Assembly: GCA_024364735.1 (NCBI GenBank)
Contig: JAGFNQ010009433.1
Span: 27,570 to 91,569, forward strand
From: Boesenbergia rotunda
Taxonomy: Eukaryota; Streptophyta; Magnoliopsida; Zingiberales; Zingiberaceae
DNA length: 64,000 nucleotides
Direction: 5' to 3'
The notes beneath the pieces are model-generated. The model saw nothing but the letters and a program-made list of their open reading frames with translations, had not been told where the DNA came from and ran no database searches. This document shows, piece after piece, positions 34,449-43,871 of this stretch. A program made the translations under genes and the position numbers. Each line of letters starts with the position of its first letter. Position 1 is the first letter of the stretch.

Positions 34449-35706
34449 ATGTCGACCGATTCTTCTGAAGAAGCCTTTTCTCTGGGAGGGTACGACCTCC
34501 CAGACGACTCGTATTCTTCTCCCTCAGAGGAGGGTGACCGGAGTACTTTGAGATGATGCTCCCTCCTGACTCACCCCTTTCGCCTCAGACATTCAAACCC
34601 ACCATCTCCCCGCGTGAAGGCGCGTCTCGTAAGGGGAAGGAGTCGGTGGTGATGGGCTCAGCCCTTCGCAAGGGAATCCCTGATATGGGTGATTCTCCGT
34701 CGAAACTCGTCCTCAGGCGCCCCGTTCGGCGGACTTTTCATCTCCATATAACACTCCTACTCTTCCCCGCGAGCGAAGCGTGCCCGGGCACCAGCTCCTG
34801 CAAAAGCTGCTGCCGCAGTGCCTTCGTCTTCCCGTGTGACCCCTCTTCGGGGCGCGTGTCTCCCTCGCTTGCTCCTGAGGTATCGCTTTCTCTAGCGCCT
34901 CTGGAGTTCCCCCTTCCTCAGTCGGGAAGCTCTTCTCGAGTGTTCTCTTCCACTTTGTTGAAGAGGATTTCGGCGCTCGCGCCCCTGGGGGATCCGAAGG
35001 GGGGTGTTCATACCGTCCTTCGTCATTCAACCCGTCGTGGTTCTTTATGTCGACCGGCTGGCCATACTGGTCCGGCGAATGTTGGAGGGGGTACTATCAT
35101 ATGGCCCCTATCTAAGCAAAAGCTAGGCTGGGGCGGCTTGCTGCTTGCATGCTCCTTGCCCCTTTTCGACCCTCGGGCCTTTGCGGGCGAGGACGCTGCC
35201 GCCGGCTCTCCTGGACCAGTCTCTCCACCTGCCGCCATTCCTTGGACACTATCTAGTGTCTCATGTTCAAGTGATGGTCAGGGCGGGAAGTCTGCAAACT
35301 TCGCCAGCTGAGAGTCCGGAAACCCTGCTCGGGCTAAAGCTCGTAGGCCTGACCCGGAAAACTTCAGCTTATGAAAGGTGTTGTTCTCATTCTTCTTTTC
35401 TTTGTTTCTGACTTCTGCCTTCTTTTGTTAACAGGTGTCACCGTCAGATTGGATTTCTGAGGAGTGGACTGCGCTCCGAGCGCAACCTTTCGAAGCACAA
35501 CACCTCATCTCTATCTTGCGGGCGACCTGAGGGCCAAAGAGGTGGAACGGGCTGCTAATGCCGCGGAGCTCGGCGAGCTCAAGCAAAAGTACGAGGTCCA
35601 AACGTCCGTACTGAAGGCCGTCCAGCGACGCTTTCGGCACCTCAAGGGCTATACCGACTCCCTGCTCCGAGGTCAAGCCTCGAAGAAGAGTGGTCGAACC
35701 CCATGA
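34449..35706 (+). pseudogene. Antisense gene 2 of the Tat element, degenerate
   Basis: The ATG at 34449 opens an acidic, serine-rich frame (MSTDSSEEAFSLGGYDLPDD) that stops after 36 codons; the next open frame (from about 34553) is shifted, so a frameshift is likely. The middle is low in recognisable features. A probable intron, with T-rich sequence and TTTTGTTAACAG, ends near 35434 and leads into SDWISEEWTALRAQPFEAQH and then a charged coiled-coil-like tail (RAKEVERAANAAELGELKQK), ending at TGA 35704-35706. An AATAAAA signal follows at 35794. I do not know the protein; the acidic head and coiled-coil tail resemble a gene that is partly shared in style with antisense gene 1. Confidence 0.5.
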
Positions 35707-35793
35707 GTTAGGATTAGTCGGTACTGAGTCCCGAGCGCTTTTGTCTTCATTAGCTGAAAAGGCCCTAAGCCTCCATCTTGTAATCGCTTGGGA

Positions 35794-35800
35794 TAATAAA
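35794..35800 (+). terminator. Polyadenylation-like signal
   Basis: AATAAAA about 90 bases after the stop of antisense gene 2, followed by a T-rich stretch. Confidence 0.4.
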
Positions 35801-36423
35801 ATGTCACTTTTTCATATATTTGTAACGTTTACGAGTCCATAATCCGAACGACTTTACTGACTCGCACGAGGGTGTCTCTTACTTAGGCCCCAGTCGCTGC
35901 GCACTTGTATGGTTGGGCGCGGGCATTAGGCTTTCCCTCTTCGGGGGTTACCCGAACCAGAAGATGTCGTGCTCCCGTGTCGGGAAGGGGCACCTTCAGG
36001 CATAACGACAGACCTGCCATAGGTGAGCGGTTCGCGGTGGGGAGAACACCTGAGTGTCCAGGCCATTTGGCATGTTACGGGCGAGCCGCAGACTTTGGGT
36101 GGTTTTGTTGGGTCGCACATCTTTCGACTGGGCCGACTTAAGAGGCGCCCAAATTGGCCAGATGTTTAAGCCTTAGCACTTCAAAAATTTCACCCGCCTG
36201 GCGGGTTGACAAATGGGGAGCCTGGATCGCCCCGCACTGGGTCAGGGACCAATCCGGAGGAGGGATGTGATTTGATAAGAGATGGGGTTCAATCATCTAC
36301 TCAGGCCAATTCTCAGAAGCGGGGACCCCCACACGTCCGATCGGAGCCACTGAATTAAGTGGGGTGCGGAAGCTGGTCCGCTTATAACTTGTTGGCAAGG
36401 CAAGAGTTGACGCACCCGGTCGA
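35801..36423. other. Non-coding spacer of the Tat 3' region
   Basis: GC-rich spacer between antisense gene 2 and the tandem array; I see no gene in it. Confidence 0.4.
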
Positions 36424-37679
36424 GGCAGAACTCAGGGAGTGTGGGACGCCACGCATCTTACTGAGCAGCCGAGCTGCGGGAAAGCGGTCAGGCAGGCTGA
36501 ACCGCGGGATAATAGCGCACACAGTCGGGCAGGACTCAGGGAGCGTGGGACGCCATGCATCTTACTGAGCAGCCGAGCTGCGGGAAAGCACACACGGTCA
36601 GGCAGGCTGAGCCGCGGGATAATAGCGCACACAGTCGGGCAGGACTCAGGGAGCGTGGGACGCCACGCATCTTACTGAGCAGCCGAGCTGCGGGAAAGCA
36701 CACACGGTCAGGCAGGCTGACCGCGGGATAATAGCGCACACAGTCGGGCAGGACTCAGGGAGCGTGGGACGCCACGCATCTTACTGAGCAGCCGAGCTGG
36801 GGAAAGCACACACGGTCAGGCAGGCTGAGCCGCGGGATAATAGCGCACACAGTCGGGCAGGACTCAGGGAGCGTGGGACGCCACGTCTTACTGAGCAGCC
36901 GAGCTGCGGGAAAGCACACACGGTCAGGCAGGCTGAGCCGCGGGATAATAGCGCACACAGTCGGGCAGGACTCAGGGAGCGTGGGACGCCACGCATCTTA
37001 CTGAGCAGCCGAGCTGCGGGAAAGCACACACGGTCAGGCAGGCTGAGCCGCGGGATAATAGCGCACACAGTCGGGCAGGACTCAGGGAGCGTGGGACGCC
37101 ACGCGTCTTACTGAGCAGCCGAGCTGCGGGAAAGCACACACGGTCAGGCAGGCTGAGCCGCGGGATAATAGCGCACACAGTCGGGCAGGACTCAGGGAGC
37201 GTGGGACGCCACGCGTCTTACTGAGCAGCCGAGCTGGGGAAAGCACACACGGTCAGGCAGGCTGAGCCGCGGGATAATAGCGCACACAGTCGGGCAGGAC
37301 TCAGGGAGCGTGGACGCCACGCGTCTTACTGAGCAGCCGAGCTGCGGGAAAGCACACACAGTCAGGCAGGCTGAGCCGCGGATAATAGCGCACACAGTGG
37401 GCAGGACTCAGGGAGCGTCGGACGCCACACGTCTTACTGAGCAGCCGAGCTGCGGGAAAGCACACACGGTCAGGCAGGCTGAGCCGCGGGATAATAGCGC
37501 ACACAGTTGGGCAGGACTCAGGGAGCGTGGGACGCCACGTGTCTTACTGAGCAGCCGAGCTGCGAGAAAGCACACATGGTCGGTCAGGCTGAGCCGCGGG
37601 ATAATAGCGCACACATTCGGGCAGGACTCAGGGAGCGTGGGACGCCACGCGTCTTACTGAGCAGCCGAGCTGCGGGAAA
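36424..37679. repeat. Satellite-like tandem array, unit about 110 bp, 12 copies
   Basis: The word GGGCAGGACTCAGGG recurs at 36527, 36637, 36746, 36855, 36963, 37073, 37183, 37292, 37399, 37509 and 37619, spaced 107-110 bases, with partial copies at each end. Units differ by single changes and small indels. The array lies in the 3' untranslated region of the Tat element, between integrase and the antisense genes. Confidence 0.95.
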
Positions 37680-37769
37680 TTTAGCTCGAGAGTCTGATGC
37701 ATCTGCGAGCGGGGTAAGGACCATGTGCTTCCACTTGTTAGACGTTTTTTACATTTACACCATCGCTTG

Positions 37770-38645
37770 TCACTCGGCAGCTCGATAAGGCTGAAGGTGG
37801 ATCACACTCCAGGGTCGATCCAGCCTTTTTCCCTTCTCATTCTCTAAGTAATACGCTCCCGAAGAGAGTTTTTGCACAATCTTGAAGGGTCCTCCCCACT
37901 GCGGCTCCAGTTTGCTCACGTCCCCCGCAGGTTTGATTCTTTTCCAGACAAGATCGCCCACTTGAAATGCTCGGGGCAGCACTGTTCGGTCATATCTCTG
38001 CTTCATCTTCTGCCTGTATGCGAACATCCGAGCCGCTGCGCCGTCACGGATTTCATTGACCAAATCCAGCTCCAAACATCGTCTTTCCAGGTTATCCTCA
38101 TCATATGCTGCTCTTCGATCTGATTCACATCCGACCTCGACCGGGATCATGGCCTCAGCTCCGTAAACCAACTGGAAGGGCGTGCATCCAGTGGTTTCTT
38201 TGACAGTAGTTCGCAGGGCCCATAGGATGCTCGGGAGCTCCTCTACCCAGGTTCCGCCTACGTGGTCGAGCTTAGTCTTCAACCCCCTGAGGATCTCCCG
38301 ATTGGCCACTTCTGCCTGGTCGTTGCTTTGCGGATAAGCTACAGAAGTAAAAGCTTGCTTGATGCCATATTGGGCGCACCATTCTCGTATCTTCCTGCCC
38401 TGGAACTGTCTCCCATTATCCGAGACAATCTTATGTGGGATTCCATACCGACACAGTATGTCTCGCCACAAGAACCTTTTGACCGCCTGCTCGGTGATGC
38501 GCGACAGGGCCTCCGCCTCTATCCACTTAGAGAAGTAATCAACTACGACCAGCAAGTACTTCTTCTGAGCGGCAGCAGTCGGGAATGACCCCACAATGTC
38601 CATGCCCCACTGGTCAAAAGGGCAAGAAACTACTGACATCTTCAT
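37770..38645 (-). pseudogene. Tat integrase core and C-terminus
   Basis: Catalytic part of the integrase that inserts the cDNA. The D-D-E triad is intact: WGMDIVGSFP, VSDNGRQFQG, and the Glu of SNDQAEVANRE, with exactly 35 residues between the second Asp and the Glu. The C-terminal part continues with GVGDLVWKR-like text (AFQVGDLVWKRI, LEPQWGGPFKIV) and ends with QPYRAAE. The N-terminal HHCC finger lies in the preceding frame (38673-39455), cut off by a TAG near 38672 in the same frame. The region is otherwise open. Confidence 0.92.
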
Positions 38646-38672
38646 GGCCTCCGTGGGTCGGTGCGGTAAGCA

Positions 38673-39548
38673 CTAGTGCTTTTGGCAGGATAAACATTTG
38701 GCAACCAGCTCGTTGGCGTCCTTCCGCAGGGTGGGCCAGTAGTATCCTGACATTATTGCCTTTCTAGCTGTCGCGCGAGCACCAGCATGATGTCCGCAGA
38801 TCCCCAGGTGAATTTCCCTCAAGACATAATCAGCATCTTCTTCGTTCAGGCACTTAAGGAGAGGTCGGGAAAACGATCTCTTATAAAGGGCATCACCGAC
38901 CATGGTGAATCGGGACACATGTTTCTTGAGCCATCGAGCCTCCTCTTGATTGGTCGGCAAGGCTCCTCGGGTGAGGTAGGCGATGATCGGGGTTCGCCAG
39001 TCGGACCCCAATTCCAGGTCAGCCTGCCTTTCTATTTGCATGACCAGCAGTACCGGGCCGCCCGCTTGAGGAAGTACCCATGAGCCGACTGAACTAGCTA
39101 ATTTGGCTAACTCATCCGCCTTGAAGTTTTCTTCTCGAGGGATCTTTCTCACCTGTACCTCTTTGAATTCAGCCTTCAGTTTCTCATAAGCTTCTACGAA
39201 CGCCTGAAGCCGGTCACTGTTGACCTCGAACTTTCCAGCCACTTGCTGCGTAACCAGCTGAGAATCCGAGTAGAGCATTACTCGGGTTGCTCCCACGTGC
39301 TTAGCTGCCTGCAATCCAGCTATAAGGGCCTCGTATTCGGCCTCATTGTTGGTAGCTTTGTACTCCAACCGCACCGACAGATGCATCTTTTCTCCGCTAG
39401 GGGAGACCATCAGAACACCAATCCCACTCTCCGACCGGGCGGACGAGCCATCCACATATATCTGCCATGCCTCTTCGATCTCGTCCGAATGCAGCTCGCT
39501 TAAGAAGTCAGCTAGAGCTTGAGCCTTGATGGTCGGTCGAGGCTGGTA
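38673..39548 (-). pseudogene. Tat RNase H (archaeal-type) and integrase zinc finger
   Basis: RNase H removes the RNA strand during cDNA synthesis. Visible are IYVDGSSARSESGIGV (first Asp), NNEAEYEALIAGL (Glu), LYSDSQLV (Asp) and FKADELAKLAS. Their order and spacing match the archaeal-type RNase H typical of Tat elements. Towards the C-terminus, EIHLGICGHHAG and CLSCQKH form the HHCC finger of integrase. A TAG at 39547-39549 separates it from the upstream frame, in a place where CAG would be expected, and another TAG follows CQKH. Confidence 0.9.
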
Positions 39549-39833
39549 CTAAATGTCGTATTTACTCAGCTCAGTGGTCCACTTGATCAGTCGCCCCGAT
39601 GCTTCAGGGTTGGAGGCCACTCGGCCCAGGTTACTGTTCGTCAAAACCACGATAGGATGCGCCAAAAAATAGGGATGAAGCCTTCGGGCACCCAACAACA
39701 GCACATACAGCACCACATTGGCTAGCCAGGATGGGAATTGCACCTCTCTGATGTGATGTGCCCTGCCTCCGTTAACCTCTCGATCTCCACCCTGATCGCC
39801 TTGTTCTGCTCGGTGCTGAAGTCCCTCTTCCAT
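39549..39833 (-). pseudogene. Tat RT remnant, catalytic core deleted
   Basis: The frame holds the RT start (HIREVQFPSWLANVV) directly joined near 39710 to the RT/RNase H connection (ARRLHPYFLAHPIVVLTN, then SGRLIKWTTELSKYDI). The normal RT fingers and palm, with the YVDD-type catalytic motif, are missing, a loss of several hundred residues in frame. Upstream, a frameshift near 39760 separates it from the protease frame. The element cannot reverse transcribe on its own. Confidence 0.85.
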
Positions 39834-40840
39834 TGCTTCACGGGCCGAGCGTGGGGGTAGACGTGGAGGTGGTGTTCAGCAACCTCCGGGCGGACGCCTC
39901 TCAACTCCTTGACAGTCCAGGCGAAGACATCTTGATTGCGGGCCAAGCACTCCAGCAGGGGCCCCCTCAGCTCCTCTGGCAGTCCTGCCGCAATCTTGAC
40001 TCGAGACTCTTCCCGGTCGGGGAGGAGCTGCACTTCTTCCTTGTCTTCCTGCAACTCGAACCAAGGAGAGGCTTGGACCATGTTGCACTCAGGGAAAGGA
40101 CGGGGGGCCTTGCGACTGTCTACACGAACATCGTCCACGTAGCACCTTCGGGCTATCTTCTGGTCACCCCTGACCTCTCCCACCTGGTCCCCGACCGGGA
40201 ACTTAACTTTCAGGTAGAAGGTGGAGGCGACAGCCCGGAACTCATTGAGAACAGGGCGACCCAAGATGGCGTTGTAGGATGAAGCGGCGTCCACCACTAG
40301 AAAGGTGGACCACCGAGTCCTTTTCAATGGCTCTTCGCCCAGAGAGACGGCCAACCGAATCTGGCCAATGGGATGTACTGTATTCCCCGTGAAGCCAAAC
40401 AGCAAGGTCGCCACTAGCTCCAACTGGGACTTTTCAATCTGGAGCTGGTCAAATGCCCTCTTGTAGAGTATGTTGACCGAGCTGCCTGTGTCCACGATGG
40501 TGCAATAGACTTGATAATTTGCGATGACGGCTGTAATGACCAGCGCGTCATCGTGGGGGACCTCCAACCCCTGAAGATCTTGGGGCCCGAAGCTGATTTG
40601 CGGCCCCTCTGCCTGGGCCAGACTAGTGCCAACTTGATGGATCTCCAATCGGCGTACTTGGGCTTTCCGAGCCCGGTGGGAATCTCCTCCGGTCGAGCCG
40701 CCCGATATGACGTGCACGCCGCCTCGAACAACATTTTGCTGGTTGGCCCGTTCTTCTTCCGTCTCCTCTTCCACCGCTCGGTTCCCTTGAGGGAATAGAT
40801 TTCGAGCAGCCGAAGGGTTTTCTGGCAATTCCTCGGCCAT
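39722..40840 (-). pseudogene. Tat protease and start of RT
   Basis: Aspartic protease of the gag-pol polyprotein. The active site is IVDTGSSVNIL, followed by the flap-like LLFGFTGNTVHPIG and by YNAILGRPVLNEFRAV, which is typical of the region after gypsy proteases. The frame continues to VFAWTVKELRGVRPEVAEHH and RLTEAGHI, the start of RT, and then shifts out of frame. A frameshift also separates it from gag. Confidence 0.9.
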
Positions 40841-42024
40841 CGGGTCGGCATTCGGGCCACCTCGGCCTGCTCCTCATCCGAGAGGTGTTTGTCGCCCTCG
40901 ACCTTTGGGGTCTGAGCCCGACCCCGGCCGGCTTGTCAGCACTCCTCGGTGGCGTGCCCATGACTCTGGTGGAAGCTGCAGTATGGCCTCCATCGGGCGG
41001 GGAAGCATCCCTGGGCCACCTGTTGCACGTGGCGCCTTCCCATGCTCGCAGGCTCGGCGGAGCCCCAAGGACTACGAATGGGTCCTCCCGAGGGCCTGGG
41101 CCCATGAACAGGAGGCGGGGGCGCCGAGACCACAGACTCCTTGCGCCGAGCCGCTTGCGCCTCTTCGACATTAATATACTTGTCAGCCTTGCCCAGAAGG
41201 CTGTCGAAGTCCTTCGGGGGCTTCCGGATCAGCGCTCAAAAAAACTCTCCCTCCTGCAGACCCTGGGAGAACGCGCTGACCATCACTTCCTGAGTGGCAA
41301 TTGACACATCCATTGCCAACTCGTTGAACCTCCGGATGTAAGACTTAAGTGTATCTTTCGGCCCTTGCTTCAGGGCGAACAGGTTGAGACTCATTTTGTG
41401 GTGCCTTCGGCTGCTAGCGAAGTGCTGCAGGAACACCCTCTTGAACTTCTCAAAGCTTGTGACTGACCCGTCGGGGAGTCGGTCGAACCATCTCTGGGTC
41501 GCGCCAGAGAGCGTGGTCAGGAAGGCTCGACACTTAACACCTTCCGGATATTGCTGCAGCAAAGCAGCGCTCTCGAACTTCATCAAGTGCTCCTCTGGAT
41601 CCGTGGTCCCCACGTACTCAGGGACGGTGAAGAAACGTAGGTGGTGAGGCACGGGATCCTCCAAGATCCAGGGAGCGAAAGGGCTACGTACCAGAGTGGC
41701 TGAGGTAGGGTCAGCTGGAGCTTTTCCCCGGTCCATCCGCCTCCCACGCACCGGATTGGAAACTGAGGCCTCGGCGGACAGGGAATGAGCCTCGCCGACT
41801 TGCTCCCGGGGGACAATCGCAGGGGGAGGTGCGGGACCCCCTTTAGGCACAGCAAGCCTACCTTGCCCCTCTGAGACACGATGCGCCGCCGGCTCTGGGC
41901 CCTGAGGCCCTTGGCTAGCAGCTTGGGAGGGCCTTTGAGAAGCTCTCTGCTGAGCTCGCATAGCCATGAGTACCTCGTACTCCCCTCGAGAGATATCCAG
42001 GTTGATATCGTAAGGCTCATCCAT
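40841..42024 (-). pseudogene. Tat gag with one stop in frame
   Basis: Gag, the capsid protein. The start at 42024 (MDEPYDINLDIS) lies about 50 bases from the 5' LTR. The proline-rich and glutamine-rich head is followed by the Retrotrans_gag domain: LTTLSGATQRWFDRLPDG, FKRVFLQHF and LKSYIRRFNELAMDV. At 41236-41238 a TGA replaces an expected CGA in the stretch EGEFF-stop-ALIRKPP; past it the frame continues as IRKPPKDFDSLLGKADKYIN to a knuckle of the CX2HX4HX4C type (YCSFHQSHGHATEEC). A C-to-T change at a CpG explains the stop. Confidence 0.9.
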
Positions 42025-42072
42025 CTTTACATCCGATCAGGCTGCTGGTGTCCCTCCTTCTAGCACCAAATT

Positions 42073-43119
42073 TGATCCTGTCGCGAAGTGAGTCAGACGC
42101 CCTTACGGCTGGACGAGTCTCCGAGGTGAGCGAGGTCGTTGAAGTGGCGTGACGAGCTGGGTCGCTCCCAATCTACAAAACAGAGACCGTTAGGACCCGC
42201 CGGGAAAAGTCCCTGGCCAGGCACTCCGACGGTCAAGTTAGTACACGACGGTGGCGATGGAAAGCAATAGAACAGTATGTCAATTGCACTATCGCGCGTA
42301 CCTGGGAAATGCAGAGTGAAAGGCATAAGTAGCCGGGGAAGCTGACAGGTTTTGCCCCATCTGCCACCTGCTGTCGTGTAGCGAGGACAAGACAAGGCAT
42401 GTCCAGGAATGACAGGGGTGGCAGGGTAAAGTGGCTCATGCTGTGTTAAGGAAAGGGGCTCTGTCGACTTAAGAGCTGGCGCCGTTAGACGCCGCTCGGC
42501 CTGACACCACGGCATGTGGTCGAGGTACGGGAGACAAGATGTGGCAGGTATATCAATACCTCGGTGGGATATCCGCTACTGGGGGTCAGGACGACCGAGG
42601 TCCTGCGCCGACCCCGTACAGCTTCTGGTAGTCCGGTGTCAGGGAGTGGTGGCGCCTGCTGGGGCGCTGAGTGACGAGGTTGACTGAGGGCCTAGGAGGG
42701 TGCCGACTGGGGCACTTACTAACGAGGCCGGCTGAGGGCCTAGGAGGGTGCCGACTGGGGAACTTAGTAACGAGGCCGACTGAGGGCTTAGGAGGTTGCC
42801 GACTGGGGCACTTAGTAACGAGGCCGGCTCAGGGCCTAGGAGGGTGCCGACTGGGGCACTTAGTATCGTCTTCTGTGGCTCGGGCTTTCCTCCGTAGCGT
42901 GGGCCACCACGTGTAGGCGAGGAGCCGAAGCTGAGCAAGTCACCAACCATTTGTCTCAAGAGAAGGCCCTTACGAGACTATGTGGACCTCGACACAGAAG
43001 CCCAGGGGGCCTGAGCCTGCGGACCTCCTTCTCCGCGGGATCGTTCCAATCACTGGCCACCTTCTTTCTAACTGAGCGCCAGGCTGCCGGGCCAGGCTAC
43101 GTAAGCTGGCCCGGGATCA
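42073..43119 (-). repeat. Tat 5' LTR
   Basis: 1047 bp, matching 29900-30849 but with four copies of the 48-bp unit (42665-42868). On the minus strand it is followed by AATTTGGTGCTAGAAGGAGG, which would be the primer-binding region; I do not assign the tRNA. Confidence 0.9.
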
Positions 43120-43871
43120 TATGACTTTAGACTTATTAACTTGTCTCAATTGGTGTTTTCGAATGCCTTACTGAATACATAATATTCTGAAAGCGAATGA
43201 CGTAGATGACAAGTCATCGTAGTGTAGCCTTGAACGATGACGAAAGAAGATGTCTTCATCTGTGAGAATAACACGAGCGTTAAGGGGATACACCGGAAGG
43301 AGTTCCGGCGGAGCCCTCTCCGATCCTCAAGTCAGAGATTATTTAAGGATAGAGCAGGAGCCAGAAGAATCAAAATACTAGAGTTCAGAAGATCTCCCTT
43401 ACCTAGGGGCCTAAGTACCTTATATAATTGTTGCTTTCTTCCTTCATGTGCTCCTACGTTGCTGTAACCGCCTCCTTTGTTCCCACGGCTCATGCTTCGT
43501 GGTCACTTGCTAGGGGTGATAATTCGGGTGGGTCGGGTCGGGTTCGAGTCAGGTTGGAAAATTTTTTTTTTAAACTCCCAACCCGAACTCGAATTCAACC
43601 CAAAATGCCCAAACCCGAACCCGACCAATCCGACCAACCCGAACCCGACCCGAATAACCCGAAAAGAACCAATTCAAAACCACTTTTTTGGCTATTTTTC
43701 CTATAATTTTTCATTTTTATCTTAATACTCCATCATGATCATACTAATATTGATATTAATATACATAAAAACATCTTAATTTTCAAAACAAAATTTGATT
43801 TAACCCAAAAAACCCCACTAAACATTAAATTCGGGTCAACTCGAAACCGACCCGTACCTGGCCCGAAAATT

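Larger units (their letters stand above)
29900..43119 (-). mobile_element. Ty3/gypsy Tat-lineage LTR retrotransposon, defective
   Basis: The 3' LTR is 29900-30849 (950 bp) and the 5' LTR 42073-43119 (1047 bp), both with TGATCC...GGATCA ends in outline. The 97-bp length difference comes from a 48-bp tandem unit present twice in the left copy and four times in the right. On the minus strand, gag starts about 50 bases inside the 5' LTR, followed by protease, a gutted RT, an archaeal-type RNase H and integrase. A 6.9-kb region downstream of integrase holds a 110-bp tandem array and two genes on the opposite strand. This order and the extra antisense genes fit the Tat lineage. Flanks TCACT and TATGA do not match, so no target duplication is seen. 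Confidence 0.9.

Noticed and set aside
34553..35311. 252-codon frame as an independent gene
   Set aside because: It starts without promoter context, runs against the frame of the acidic start at 34449, and is better read as one frame of a broken antisense gene.
36424..37679. Many frames of 65-116 codons on both strands with repeated peptides
   Set aside because: They are translations of the 110-bp tandem array; the repeat unit is not a coding unit.
42671..42916. Frame with repeated RPTEGLGGCRLG
   Set aside because: Shadow of the 48-bp LTR unit opposite the element's strand.
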